Source of the DNA: Austropuccinia psidii
Lineage: Eukaryota > Basidiomycota > Pucciniomycetes > Pucciniales > Sphaerophragmiaceae
Direction: 5' to 3'
Length of the DNA: 64,000 nt
Assembly: GCA_023105745.1 (NCBI GenBank)
Contig: JALGQZ010000011.1
Coordinates: forward strand, 17,448,975 to 17,512,974
Positions 21,161 through 34,800 of the stretch are shown one piece after another. The position numbers and the translations under genes were made by a program. The notes beneath the pieces are model-generated. The model had not been told where the DNA came from. It was given only the letters and a program-made list of their open reading frames with translations, and did no database searches. Positions within the stretch are counted from its first letter, which is position 1; every line of letters starts with the position of its first letter.

Positions 21161-23000
21161 TGTGAGCCTTAGAGGTAATTTCATATACCCAAAAGACCAC
21201 AAATATAAAAAATAACATATTAATATAAATAAAATAAATTCATTTATATTATTAAAATATAAATAAAAAATATAAATATAAAATTATATTAAAAATAAAA
21301 AATTAATTATAATTTAAAAATAAAATTACTTTAAATTTTGTAAATATAAAATTACATTTATACTTGAAAAATTTAAGTAAAAATGAAATTTTAACAAAAT
21401 TGTGAAAAAATAAATAAATTTGGAAAAAAGTTAAATAAAATTTATTATAACTTTTTATCCAATAAATAAACATATAAATTTTATTTCACCATTGGATTCC
21501 TCATAAAAAATCAGGTGGGGTCACCTCTGAGTGAAATTTTTGTAACTCAACTCTAAATAAGCTTAAATTAAGTTTTTAATATTTTCAATACAAAAGTTGA
21601 AAATCCTCAAAACTTTAATTTAATTCACACCACATGTGGTGTTAACCATCAATTTTTGTGTTAAAATTGAGGTGTTGTGTTTAGTTTAGAAGTTATGAGG
21701 AATTGAAGTATTTTCAATTGAATTCAATTGAAATGTCAAAATGTGCACGTGTATTACATAAGTGAACTTTGATTTACATATGAGGTGTCAATTATTACTG
21801 TATTGTACTGTACAATTGAATTGAATTACATATGTAAATTATAAGTATAATACATGATGAGGAATTAAAGGAAAAAATAAATTGGAAAGATTAAATTTGG
21901 GGGGGAAAAGGAACTCCAGCTCCAAGGGGGAGCTAGACCCCCAAAATCCTTGCTGACAGGCGTGGGATGTCAAAATTCACGCAAAAGTTCATCACTTTTG
22001 GCCTGGAATTGAGTTACAGGGTCTGTGAACTCAATTGATGATGAGGTTTTGATACCAACTGGGGTAGTTTTAGCTGTTGCCAAGAGGGTAAAACTACCCT
22101 TAAGATAAAACAATCATAGTAAAAACAGTTTTAACTGGTTTCTACGCCTCTGACACACATTCTGACGTGTTTTGAAGGCTCTAGGCCTGGTATTGCTATA
22201 GTAATGGCTGATTTAAGGGTCTAAAATGGCTAAAAATGGCTAAAAATGGCTTAAACCAGCCCTTTTTTGGTCTAAACCAGGGTTCAATGATGCCATAATT
22301 GGCTTTTCTGTTGTCAGACTGTTTTTCACGACTGACAAGAGTAAATTTTACTTTTGGAGTAAGAGAATTGATGGCTATAAAAGAATGTCTTCTTTGCCCC
22401 ACTTTTCTCTTCATGTTAGAATCTTTTCCTTTTATTAATTAGTTTAAAACTGTTAAACCAATCAATCAAAGATTCCAACCACCACTTTTAAATCATTTTA
22501 ATCCTTTTAACCACGTGAAAAAATTATTATAATCATTGTTTGTAACTCTTATAATCATTTTTACCCCTGAACCACCCCAAAAGTGAATTAAAGCATCTTT
22601 CATCACTGTTAACTTTGTCACTTTGTTTCCAAATTCACTCTGGTCACTTTTGGGCGTGTTTTCTCTTTAAAATTCTTTTTAAAGACTTTGTTCTTTAATT
22701 AATTGCTTGCAGTTCTTTGCTCAATTAATTCCAATTGAAATTGCTCTTGAAGAAATTTCTTTTGTAGCCTTAAAATATCTCTTGTAGAGTATTTTTGGGA
22801 TAAATTTTTATTGTTGGTAAAACAATAAATTTTTATAATATTATTGTTTTATACTAATAAAGTTATAAACAATAAAATTGGCGTGTTTTCTCTTAAAAAT
22901 AATATTTCATACTATTTTTAATTGATTTTTACCTTATACAAATTTTGAGGACAGGAAAAGTACTTGATTTTTAATCAAAGTTTCATATCCACACCTTACA
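21161..23000 (+). repeat. Element 1, 3' LTR, 1840 bp
   Basis: A full LTR from TGTGAGCCTTAGAG to CACACCTTACA. It carries TATAAAAG at 22376-22383 as the likely promoter core. No credible coding sequence is inside. Confidence 0.88.
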
Positions 23001-23005
23001 GGCAT
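23001..23005. repeat. Target-site duplication of element 1, right
   Basis: GGCAT, identical to 16752-16756. Confidence 0.85.
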
Positions 23006-23406
23006 ATTGTAGTAATATACAAGCCCAGAGGCCATTCTTAGACGTGCAAAAAGCATTCATAGAAGTCTTAACTGACATTAAGCCCTCTTTTTCCTGTTAG
23101 ATTCAGTGGAAGATAACTTCATACCACTTGAAAGCCAGTCACAGGCCAACACACCAGTGACACCCTCAGAACCAGAGGGCAGCAAAGGCAAAGGAAAGAG
23201 GCACAGTGAAGGCCTGTTAACAGCAAAGAAGTGGACACCCATTGCCACACAGAAGAGTAGAAAACCACAAAATCCTGCTTCAATACAAGTTCAACCAACC
23301 TTGATAGCTTGTACAGGGAAGATTACTATAATTAACCCAGTTGTAACATCTAAAGGCAAATTTCCCAAATCAGGAGACAACAAATTTGTACAAGGCACAG
23401 TCAAAG

Positions 23407-23474
23407 GTAAATCCCCCAAGAACATAAAGTTTTTTACTGCTTGCAAACGCTAACATGTCACCTGTACACCTCAG
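23407..23474 (+). other. Intron in element 3 gag
   Basis: Donor AAAG|GTAAAT, a branch-like GCTAACA and acceptor ACACCTCAG. Removal restores the gag frame. Element 2 has an intron of the same phase in the corresponding place. Confidence 0.7.
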
Positions 23475-26400
23475 AGATCTTGGCTTCCAAAGGAACCAGC
23501 CAGAGGACAGAGAAGGTTTGTCCAGAACCAGAAGACCTGAAAGAGGACATCTTGGACACAGTAGTGGATGGCAAAACAATGAGGGAGATAATATCAACCC
23601 TTCCATTCACACTCCAATTCAATGGAGACCTCAAACCAGAGGACTGGAAAGACATGGATCAAGTTCTTCAGCGCCACCAACTCCTCAAGGACTTATTCCA
23701 ATGGAGCATGGACAACAATAGGTTCAACCTGGCATCTCACTGGGCAGAACTTGGAGCAAGTTGCCAGAAGATCTGTCTCAAAGAGAAAGACTTCAAGGAC
23801 CTTATGGTAATCACCAAAGGTTGGAATCCTACCAGGCAGTTCAGACTCCTGCAGGCAAGGGCACAGAGGATAAGGGAGAATCAAGCCACTATCCAAGCTA
23901 TAGAAGAACAGTTAACCCAGACAGGGCCTACTGAGATTCCTTCAGGATCTCAAGGAGCAGGCCAAATCAGCTCTCCAGTGGCTTTAAACCATTCAGAAAC
24001 CGGCATATCAGTGGACAATAGTCACCATTCTTGACAATTCCAGGAAGCTTCCAGGAGAAGACAAGGAAACAATGGCAAGAACAAAGCCTCCTTCAAGCAG
24101 AGGAGGAAAAAGTCAGACCCTATGATCCAGAAGCTGTTAGATTTTTTAAAAGGAGTACACAAGAGCCAGAAGTAGTTGTAAGCCACTCTAGAATCAGTAG
24201 TCCTAGTAATAGAAACATTACCCCCACTCAGATTGAACATAACATTGTCACATCTGAGAGTAACATCAAAAGTGATACACTGTTGTTACAAATTTCCCAA
24301 TATGCTGAGCAATCTGCAAAACAGTTTGCAGATCTTGAATCCAGCCATGAGAGAATGAAAAAATTACAAGCCTCCATGGAAAAAAGAGTTACTAATCTTC
24401 AAGAAGAACATGCTCAATTGAGCAAAGCCTTTTAAGAAACTAACAAAAGACTGAATTTAGTCTTTGAAGAACAACACCACAGCAAAAGGGACAGGGATTG
24501 TCTGGATCAAGACATGAACAAATTGTTTAAAGTCTACCATAACTTGAAGCCCCAACCACAAGGCCAAGTTATGGATAATCCATATCAACCAGATGACATC
24601 AAACCAGATTCCATGCTGATGAATAAGGCAAGATCCCCATCACAATATCAGGATGGAGATGGAATGTCTTATTCAGAAAAGGAAGCCTTGAAACAGCTTC
24701 CTGAGGCCTCAAGCTGGCCCAAATTATCTGGATCAGGAGAATATGATCATATGGAACTCATAGATTATATTGATGGACTTTTCATTGATGTACCAAGCAT
24801 ACCAGATTATGGGATTACTGCTAGACTAAATACAGCATTTAAAGGTCATGCTAGTATATGGTACACAGAAATGAAAGAAATCCATGGTGGAAGAGTCAAA
24901 TCATCCAAAAGTACAGTAATGGAACTTGGATATGGCAAAAGACCATGTCATTTGAAAATGACAAATACTCAGTGGACAAAGATCCATATGAGTGATGTCT
25001 TAGACAGTCTAAAAGACTTAAAGCCATTGATCCTCAGATGAACATACAAATGAGGAATAACAAACTTCTGACACAACTGCCAGGAGAACTAGAGCCTGCA
25101 GTAAAATGCAGATGCAACCAAAATTGCACTCTAGATGACATAGCCAACACCTTACAAGACATAAGGAAGAGGACTCATATAGGGAAATTCACCCCATATA
25201 GAAGCAGTGGTTTTAAAGAGAAACAACCTCTCAGGATAGAGTTTAAAGACAAACCTAGAAAAAAAGTGGCAGAAGTGGCAAAGAAGAAGAATTTTTGTCA
25301 CAATTGTGGTTCAACAGACCACTATTCCAACAACTGTCCAAAGGCAAAGAAAAAAGTCTATGCCATTGAGAAAGTCCCAGAGGAAGAATCTCCAACAGAG
25401 GATTCTGAATCAGACCCTATGGGTGATGCCATCAGAGAACCATCTGATGATGACCAAGACCCAAGAGAAGAATTTATAGTGGAATACCAAGAGGAAACCC
25501 CACTAGAAATTCAGGATATACAGTTAGAAGCAGGCATGCCACAAGACACTGCCAACAAAAACTTGTGCAAGCATACACAAGATGCACTAACATTCCTGGT
25601 TACACCAACAAAAGGAATGGCATATATACATGGAACAGCCACAAAAATGACTGTATGTATTGACAATGCTCAGCACCCACCAATCTTTGATAGTGGAGCA
25701 CACTGTTCCATAGTGTCCAGAAATTATCTGCATAACCACTTCCCAAACTGGGAAAAACAGCTCTAGCCCAATGAAGCAAAGAACTTTAAAAGTGCATCAG
25801 GGAAGATGAATTCCATTGGGACAATTATCAAAGAGATAATTATAACCCACAGGAAGGGTCATATCAGACTCAACCCAAAGTTTGTAGTGCTGGATGATGC
25901 CCACATCCAAGGGTTCTTACTGGGAACAGACTACCAGAGGATGTATGGCATAGATATTTACAACAGTAAAAATAGGCACATTACCATTGGTACCAACAAG
26001 GAAAAGAAATTTTCACTTTATATATACCAAATATCTTCTCAGGATCCACTAGAGGAACTACTGAATGAATTCAAAGAGGGCCAGTTTAGGTCTTTCCTCA
26101 CCAATAAACAAAAACTAAGTTTACTGAAGATGCTGAGAAACAACAGACCAGCATTTGCCATTGGTGAATAGCCATTAGGCAAGATTAAAGGCCATGATAT
26201 AGAACTATATCTGGATGTGTAAAGACCTTATCCACCCATTCTCAGGAGACCTCCTTACCCAGAAAGCCTGGAAACCAGGAAAGAAATTGAAAACATATCA
26301 ATGAACTCCTGGACATGGATGTCATCAGAAAGATTGGACACAATAAAATAGTGGCAATTACCGCTCCAGTCCTGATCACCTGGAATTATGGCAAGTCTAC

Positions 26401-26737
26401 GCTGTGTGAAGATTTCAGAGCTCTAAATAACTACACAAACGCTGACAGGTATCCTATACCCAGGTTACCTCATGCCTTAGACAAACTGGAAAAAGCCAAA
26501 TACATAACCAAAATGGATTGTATGAAAGGCTTCCACCAAAATGGAGTTAAACACAACCCCATGAAGTCACTCAGAATCATATTCCATATTGGAATATATT
26601 AGTACACCAGAATTCTATTTGGCATCAAGAATGCACCAGACCACTTGCAAAGGATGATGGGCATAATATTTCAAGAAGAAATATTGGAAGGCTGGGTGGT
26701 AGTATATATTGATGATATCATTATATACTCAGAGACA

Positions 26738-26742
26738 TGGGA
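26738..26742. repeat. Target-site duplication of element 2, left
   Basis: TGGGA, repeated at 37412-37416. It lies inside the RT codons that follow YIDD of element 3. Confidence 0.92.
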
Positions 26743-28742
26743 TGTGAGCCTTTGAGATATGACCACATATCCAATAAGGTCACAAAAAAGACTAAGAATA
26801 ATTATACCTTTAATATCATTATATTAAAATTACTTAGAATAATTATACATTAAAAATAATTACTTAAATATACAAAAAATACCATAAATTGGTACAAAAA
26901 TTGGTTTAACTTAAAAACCAATGAACTAACATGTAAAATAAATTATACCATTGAATTCCACATGGAGAAATACACATATACCATTTTTATGGCATATCTG
27001 TAAAGTCAATATTTAATGAATTATAAGGTATAATACCTTATACAATCCATAAAACCTTAGTTATCTCAAGAACTAATGAGACAACATGTGAAATAAATTG
27101 TACCAGTGGATTCCCCACGAAATTCTACACATAAAACAATTAATAAGCTAATTCCCAAAGTTAATACTTAAGGAATTAACCTGAATATATGCACTTTTTG
27201 GTCAACGCATATATTCAAGGATCATAGCTAATATCTCCTAAACTATACATGATAGAATGATGAACCAAAAATAAAGTTACCACGTAATTACTGTAGGAGC
27301 ACAGATATGAACTTTATTTTACAAATTATAAACAAGGTTAAAACCTATGATGAAATATTGATAAAAATCAACAGAGCTGTTGACCACTTTGTTGTGAAAG
27401 TGGTCCAAACTTAAAAAAAAGTATACAGTTGGATTCTACTAGTTCATTCGTGAAGAATGATGTAATTTGTATTATTAAATTCAGGGTATAACCCCCTGAA
27501 ATCAAGGTTTGAAGTTTAAAATATTGAATTTCAACAGAAAAGATGAGTTACAAGGAAAATCATCAAAATTAGAGTTTTGATGATGTAATGAAAAGCTCTT
27601 GGCAGCATAATAACGTTATACCAGGCTTTCAGAATTCACTCTCTGAATTGCTGTAGCGTGTAGATCTTAAACGTTATTGAGGATCAAAGTTTGAGCTTAA
27701 TTTGAGCAGTTATGATCACTTACTGTAACCTTAATTTAAGTTTAACAGTCTTAAGAGTGATAAAATTGGTGAATACTATTAGTTTATGATTAAAACTAAT
27801 AAAATCCACGAAATTTGGGGTTCTGCCAAGCCTCTGATGTCATCAACTTTAGAGTTATAGTGATAACTCTAAATAATGGTGTAATAATGATGTAATATGG
27901 TTTGATAGTGATGTAATCATCTCCAAAGCTTAAAATATTGATCAATTCCAGTGGATATGATCAGTACACGTCTACTAGAAGCCTGTTGGACTCTAGGAGG
28001 GAGGTATTTACTATAAATAGAGCTCTTTTTACTCTATTTTCCCCTCAGACGCATAAAAAACATTAAATCAATTAAATCAAAGGTAATTTCTTTATTCTTT
28101 ATATATAAAAGTATTATATTATTAAAGATTAAAGACCACCTTGCTATAATCATCTATTTTGACGTGATTAAATCATTTATTTAATTGTTTTTGTTAAAAA
28201 ATCTCTCTAAAACTCATTTCCACGTAAAAATCCAGAATAATTTGTAATTTTCTTTATTTTTATTGTAAATACAATTTGAAAAGGTTGTATTTATATTTTT
28301 TGGCGTATAATATTTCAAAATTGATATATTAAGTGTTAAAAGTAGGTTATTTTCTCTTATTATAATAATTTCTCTATTATTACTCTCTTAATAATTTTTT
28401 AATTAATATAAATAGTATTTATATTAATTCATAACTTTAATATTAGTAATATTATTGTTATTAATTGTTTTTTATTAATAAAAAACAATTTTTTACGCCT
28501 TTATTATTTGTTGGTAACAATAATAAAGAGTTTTTTAAATATATTAATTATTTTATATTAATATATTTATTTATTATATTATTATATTTACTTAATAATA
28601 TAATTATTTTATGCCATAATAATAATTATTATTTATTATTATTATATTTCTAATCTTATTTATTCAATTAATAAGGACATTCAGAGTACAATAAGTAATA
28701 AATTAGTAATTTTTACTTATTGTTTCATAGTCAAACCTTACA
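26743..28742 (+). repeat. Element 2, 5' LTR, 2000 bp
   Basis: Starts TGTGAGCC and ends CCTTACA. TATAAATAG at 28012-28020 is the probable promoter core. A short open frame at 28465 is AT-rich noise. Confidence 0.92.
28012..28020 (+). promoter_or_regulatory. TATA box in element 2 LTR
   Basis: TATAAATAG is conserved in the right LTR at 36656-36664, about 730 bp before the LTR end. Confidence 0.65.
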
Positions 28743-29244
28743 TTTGGGGGCCTGGCCATGATATTTACTTAAAAGACCTTTAAAAAGATTCTAATTGGGT
28801 TTATCCAATAATAAATTATATTTATAATCATAAAATTATATAATAAATTTATATTTTATTGATTTTAAAAGCTATTGAGGCATTTGGAAAGCAATTGTAC
28901 TGTCTTACACGTGGTTTTTCACATCCTTAGACTTGCAAGAACTTTCTTTGAGTGACTCTAGTGATTAAAAGAGATATTTGATAAATTAAAAATAAATTTA
29001 TTATAATTTAATTTTATAAGAATCATATTCATTTTTTATTTTATTCTTTAAAAATGAAGATATAAAAAAAAATACTAATATTAAAAACCAATAAAAAAGT
29101 TATTTTTATTCATTTTTTATTCATTTCTTTATTTATTTCCATTTTTCAAAGATATAAAAGCAATTTCTACGTGGAAAATTGCCATATCTTGCCAAAAAAA
29201 TAACACTTCTTATAAAAAGACTTATATTTATTTGTCTTTTTTAG
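28743..29244 (+). other. Element 2 leader
   Basis: This is the untranslated leader after the 5' LTR, beginning TTTGGGGGCCTGGCC where a primer-binding site would lie; I cannot assign the tRNA. It ends in a strong acceptor, GTCTTTTTTAG (29244), so a leader intron probably precedes gag. Confidence 0.55.
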
Positions 29245-31847
29245 TGTTTGAAGATAACCCAACAGAAGACAACCAAGCTACTGTTGAGAGATTGGTGGAA
29301 GAAACTTGTCAAAGTTCTCCAACACCAGTCATCACTAAAAGAAAGAAAGCTAAGAAATTAGATTTTCCAGGACCCACCATTCAAGACTCTGAAGGTGAGC
29401 ACCTCTTTTATAATTGCCATAAAAAGAAATTTTATTCTAAAATACTTTTATTTATCTTATTCTTTAAATTATGACTACCAGAAGAGGTTCCCAATACTCC
29501 ATCCAATCAGATGGAGCTGGACTCAGAGGTAGAACTGATCCCTCAAAAGGGAAAAGAAAGGGCAATATCCCCAGTGGAACAGAATCCACACAAGGAAGTG
29601 CCTTATCCCAAAGGCAAGTCCCAGAAATGCCCATGATATCTGAGCCTGAATTGGAACTAAGTATGAGTAACTCAAACAGGTACAAATCACATTCAGAGGG
29701 CTCAAATAAACATCTACATGAGCCAGTACAAGCAGTATTGCACAGTGTACAAGGACAAAGACTGGGAAATGTTGCCTCAAATACACCAAGGAGTGATGAG
29801 CTCCTGGCACATCCTGAAAAGGTTCCTCAAAGAGGAGGAGATAGTGAAATACTCCAATGGATGGAATCCACTGTCATCCAAACCTCAAATCAAAAAAATC
29901 AAGGATTACCATGCCAAAAAGAGGGAGGCAACCAAGGAAGAAGCCCCAGTAGCTTCTACCAGCAAACCCCAAGCCAACCCACTTCCCCAAGAAGGGAAGA
30001 AGAACAAGAAAAAGCATTGGAGGAAACCATATTCCCCAAGCTACATAATCCCAAGAATCCAAAAGGATGCCATGGACAATGTTTTCAACATGGCCAGAAC
30101 CTTGATGGAATTCAAGTACAAGGAAGAGCAAAGAATGAGACAACCTCATTTCCCAAAGAGATAACCTTGTCCAAAGATGTTGTAAATACTTTAACAGAAA
30201 TTAAAAATAGTATATTACCTCTAAAAGAAATTAAAGATAGTTTATTATCACTACAAGAAATAAATAACAATTTATCTTCTTTAACAAAAATTGTTGTGCA
30301 AAACAAAAAAGAAATTGACAACATTAAGTTTATTGTTGAAAATAATAAACCAAAGAATTTAATTGACAATACTCAAAAATTAATACAAGGACAACAATAA
30401 TTGTATAAATACATAAAAGATATCAAAGACAAGACTTTGACAATCAATTATGATGTGAGTATTGACAATCTTACAGAAAAGTTAAATAAATTAAGTATCT
30501 CTGTAGAAAAATTTGAAGAAAAGACTTCATCACACCAAAAATTACTTTTGGACCATGTGGAAAAAAGTGATGAAGCAAGAATGCATCTGAAAGATGATAT
30601 TCAGAGTGAAATAAGGCTTATTACTGAAAAAATGGACAAAATTAATGAGGCTAATTTAAATATGCCAAAGTTATCAACACCATTTTCTCATATAAGAAGC
30701 CCTGTTAAAACAAAAGAGGAATTGTCAAATCCTTTCATAACAGACTTGAGTCACCAAGATAATAACCAAGTCTTAATGAAGGAAGCACCTCAGCTGAAAG
30801 AATGGCCAACATTCACAGGAGAAGGTGAATATGACCACATGTCATTTATTAAAACAATTGACATGTTACAAGAAGACTATGCAATACCAGATGAATTAAT
30901 CACTGCAAGATTACATTCATTGTTTGAGAAATCTGCAAAGAGATGGTATTATGGCATAAGACAAACAAATGGTAAAAATACCTGGTCTTGGTGGAAACAA
31001 GAAATAATCACCAAGTGGGCAAATGATGCCTGGAGGTATAAGATGAAAATGCATTTGAAAACTCTTTCTTTGACCCAGAGAAAGACAAACCTTTAACTTG
31101 GTTCTTAAAACAAGTTGAAAGGCTTAATGCACTGTACCCAGAAATGTCACAGAAGATGGTGCATATGAAAATACTTAAAAAATGTGGAGGGGAACTAGAA
31201 CATGCCCTAAGAAGCAGATGTATAGAACCATGCTCCACAGAAGAGTATATAAATGCACTAGAAGATAGAGTGACAAGAACAAAAATTGGCAGGACTTGGA
31301 AAAAATTGGACATTAAAAGCCCAAATAAACCATTTATCAAAAAAGATAAATCAAAAGAATCCTTTAAGCCCAATACATCCAACAATAATGAGCAAAGAAA
31401 ATGCCATAAATGTGGAGGTATTGGACACTTAGCCAATAATTGCCTTAAAAAAGCAAAGATTAATGAAATTGTGGAAACAGAAAGCCACAATGACAAAGAA
31501 GAGGAATCTGACTCTGAAAAAGAGACAGAAGAGTCAGAAAGCTCTGAAAGTGGTGAAATCAATATAATTAATGCACAAATTAATAATATTGATATAATTT
31601 ATGAAGTACTGGATGTTAATTCAAACTTACCACAAGCTGGAACATCTGACACAAACCTGACAAACATACAAGATGCCAAAATGTATAGGACCAAACCTGC
31701 AAGAGGAATGGGATATACAGCTGGAAAATCAAGTATAAGTATTGTTATGGTTGATAACCAAGAAGGAAAAGTTAACTTGGATACAGGAACATATTGCACT
31801 TGTGTTGGCAAAAGCTATTTAAAAACCATTGTCCCAAACTGGCAATA
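29245..31847 (+). pseudogene. Element 2 gag and protease, interrupted
   Basis: The first exon (FEDNPTEDNQATVE...) ends at donor GAAG|GTGAGC. The intron 29395-29481 ends ACTACCAG and rejoins in phase 1 (EEVPNTPSNQ). A TGA follows near 29636. The gag N-domain homologous to element 3 is readable at 29718-30164 (YKQYCTVYKDKDWEML). A Lys/Asn coiled-coil-like part and the capsid-like domain are at 30401-31096 (LHSLFEKSAKRWYYG). A shift near 31045 moves the frame to DPEKDKPLTWFLKQVERLN. The zinc knuckle CHKCGGIGHLANNC is near 31403 and the protease DTGTYC near 31780. TAG at 31846-31848 then cuts protease from RT. The order matches element 1. Confidence 0.82.
29395..29481 (+). other. Intron in element 2 gag
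   Basis: Donor GTGAGC, acceptor ACTACCAG, 87 nt, phase 1. It sits at the same place in gag as the element 3 intron although the flanking protein has diverged. Confidence 0.65.
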
Positions 31848-31854
31848 GAAACTT

Positions 31855-34800
31855 ATGCCAATACAAGGTGTCAAATTTAGTAGTACAAGTGAGAGCATGA
31901 AGCCCCTTGGAATAATTGATTTAACACTAATTTTTCCTCATCCCTTACAATGTGTCAGAATTAAAGTAGAGTTTGTAGTAATGGACAACTGTACTAGTAA
32001 TCATTTCATACTTGGGAATGACTACTTATCAATCTATGGTATAGATATCTCCAACCAAAAAGATAGATATTTTACCATAGGAGATAACAAAAGACAAAAG
32101 TTTGGCTTCTTAAATAACACAAAACAAATCACAGTTATTAAGAAGGAAGAAAAAATTCCAGAAAAGGACCTTTTTATATCTGAACAACTTAAAGAGGCAG
32201 AATTCAATCAAGAATTAACAGAAAAAATGAAAGAAAAATTGATTGACCTCTTATTTAAGTATAAAAATGCCTTTGCAACTGACAAAGAGCCACTAGGTGC
32301 CATAATTGGACATGAAGTGGATATAATTCTTAATGTAGAAAAGCCTTACCCACCTTTATTAAGAAGACCTGCTTATCCAGCCAGTCCAAGGGCTAGAGAA
32401 GCCTTAGAGGTGCACATTAAAGAATTAATGGACCTTGGAGTATTAAGAAAGGTTGGACATAATGAACAAGTAGAAGTTACTACACCTGTCATTATAACTT
32501 GGCATAATGGAAAATCAAGGATGGTAGGAGACTTCAGAGCCCTGAATACCTATACCATTCCAGACAGATATCCAATACCCAGAATCCATGAGACATTGAC
32601 CCAATTGTCACAAGCTAAGTTCATCACAGCTATGGATGCTCTTAAGGGTTTTCATCAAAATGTCTTAACAGACAATGCCAAGAAACTACTAAGAATAATA
32701 GTCCATTGTGGAATTTTTGAATACTTAAGAATGCCATTTGGGATAAAAAATGCACCTTCCCATTATCAAAGAATGATGAATACCATATTTCCTGAAGAAT
32801 TATCAGAAGGATGGTTAATTATCTATATTGATGATATTATAGTTTGCTCAGAAACTTGGGAAAATCACCTTACAAGACTAGAAAGGGTACTACAGAAAAT
32901 AGTCCAAGTGAATATGAAAATTTCCTTGAAAAAATGTCATTTTGCATATAGTGAATTAAAAGCACTAGGACATGTTGTATCTGGACTTAGTCTAGGCATA
33001 GACAAAAATAAAGTAGCAGCAGTACTACTTAAACCAATGCCTCAAACCAAAAAAGAAATGCAATCATTTCTAGGATTTGCTGGTTACTATAGACAGCATA
33101 TAAAGGACTTTGCAAAAATTGCCAAATCCTTATATAAATTATGTGACCAACAAACAGTTTATGAAATGACTGAAGAAAGGGTCAAGTCATATGAAGAATT
33201 GAAAAATTCCCTAACAAATGCCCCATTTCTTGTAATGCCAGATTGGAAACTACCCTTCAAACTGTACATTGATGCTTGTGGAGAAGGACTAGGTGCTGCA
33301 CTTCACCAAACACAAATTATCAATGATAAACCAGTGGAAGGACCAATTTGCTTCATTTCAAGGCAAATAAAGCCAACAGAAGCAAGGTATGGAGCAAGCC
33401 AAATGGAATGCTTATGCCTAGTGTGGGCTTTAGAAAAACTGCATTATTATTTGGATGGCACAGTATTTGATGTAATCACAGACTGTAATGCTGTGAAATC
33501 ACTATTAAATATGAAGACTCCAAATAGACATATGCTGAGATGGCAAATTGCTATCCAAGAATATAGAGGAAATATGACTATTGTTCATAAATCTGGAAAT
33601 ATTCATAAAAATGCAGATGGTCTCAGCAGATGGGCTCTAGCAAATACCCCTGACAATCCAGCATGGGTACCACAAGAAGAGCACCATATAGAAGGAATAT
33701 GTGTTACAGACATTGGCACAGAATTCTTTAACCAAGTTAAAGAAAGCTATAAGACAGACAAAAATTGCCATATCTTAAGCCAACTTCTAATGAAAGACTG
33801 CAAAGATCCATCACTTTCATCAAAACTAGATGAAATATGGAAAAAGGCATATGATGAAGGAAGATTCCACCTCCTTGATGGAATCCTTTACCATAGAACA
33901 AAACACACATGTGTTATGGCCTTAACAGACAGAACACTAATAAACACTATTTTACATGAGTGTCATGATAATGTTGCATCTGGACATCTCTCAGAAGATA
34001 GGACACTAGAGAGGGTGAAAACCTGCTCTTGGTGGCCAAATTGGAAGAAAGATGTTGCAGAGTACTGCCAAACCTGTGACAGATGTCAAAAAGCCAACAG
34101 AGCCACAGGAAAGAAATTTGGAATGATGATCCAAATCCAAGAACCAAAATCCCCATGGGAAATAGTTCATATGGATTGGGTAACAGCTTTACCTCCAGGA
34201 GGAGACAGGAGTTATAATGCATGCCTAGTGTTAGTTGACAGGTACAGTAAAACTCCCATGTTCTTACCATGTCGTAAAGATGACACAGCTATGGATACAG
34301 CCATAATGATATGGAATAAAGTCATTAGTCACACAGGCTTATTCCAAAATATTATAAGTGACAGAGACCCAAAGTTCACTTCAGCATTATGGACAAATCT
34401 CCATAACTTGTTTGGGACAAAGTTATCATTCTCAACAGCTTATCATCCTCAAACTGATGGTTTAGCAGAAAGAATGATACAGACCCTAGAGGATATGATC
34501 AGAAGATTCTGTGCTTATGGGCTAGAATTCAAAGATTCTGATGGTTTTACCCATGATTGGTGTACACTAATACCAGCACTTGAACTGGCATATAAGACAT
34601 CAATCCATTCTTCTACTGGCAAAACACCAGCAATGCTAGAAAAAGGTTGGAATCCAAGACTTCCTTATGATACCCTCAAAAAGGACTTAGTGGACATATA
34701 TCCAACAGCAAACAGTTTTAAGATAATGCTTGACAAAGCAAGACACCATGCAAACAGATGTATGCAAGACTCTTTTAAATATGCAAAAGAAAGATGGGAT

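Larger units (their letters stand above)
16757..23000 (+). mobile_element. Element 1: Ty3/gypsy chromovirus with truncated 5' end
   Basis: It is bounded by TGTGAGCC...CTTACA and a 5-bp TSD (GGCAT). The 3' LTR is complete (21161-23000), preceded by polypurine tract AGGGGGAGGGAA (21149-21160). At the 5' end only the first 307 bp of the LTR remain, joined directly to gag near the capsid C-terminus. PBS, leader and most of gag are therefore absent. The remaining LTR piece differs from the 3' LTR at only a few bases, so the insertion looks recent. Confidence 0.9.
23101..26742 (+). pseudogene. Element 3 gag, protease and 5' part of RT, degraded
   Basis: Gag starts after an acceptor (CCTGTTAG ending 23100) and contains an intron at 23407-23474 (GTAAAT...CCTCAG, phase 1) that joins TVK to EILASKG. 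The parts follow in order. A gag N-domain (23475-24034) is related to element 2 (NNRFNLASHWAELG). A coiled-coil-like segment ends in TAA at 24433-24435. A capsid-like part (24514-25100) contains WYTEMKEI. The zinc knuckle CHNCGSTDHYSNNC is near 25295. The protease has an FDSGAHCS motif at about 25690. Early RT (26171-26742) reaches YIDDIII. Stops at 24433, 25764, 26169, 26219 and 26600, and shifts near 24030, 25040 and 26290, disable it. Confidence 0.85.

Noticed and set aside
23101..26742. Repeat-induced point mutation as the cause of element 3 decay
   Set aside because: Several stops correspond to G-to-T or mixed changes relative to element 4 rather than a consistent C-to-T bias.
31846..31848. 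Programmed readthrough of TAG between protease and RT in element 2
   Set aside because: Element 1 has sense codons at this place, and element 2 gag carries other lesions, so mutation is simpler. I cannot see a known readthrough signal.
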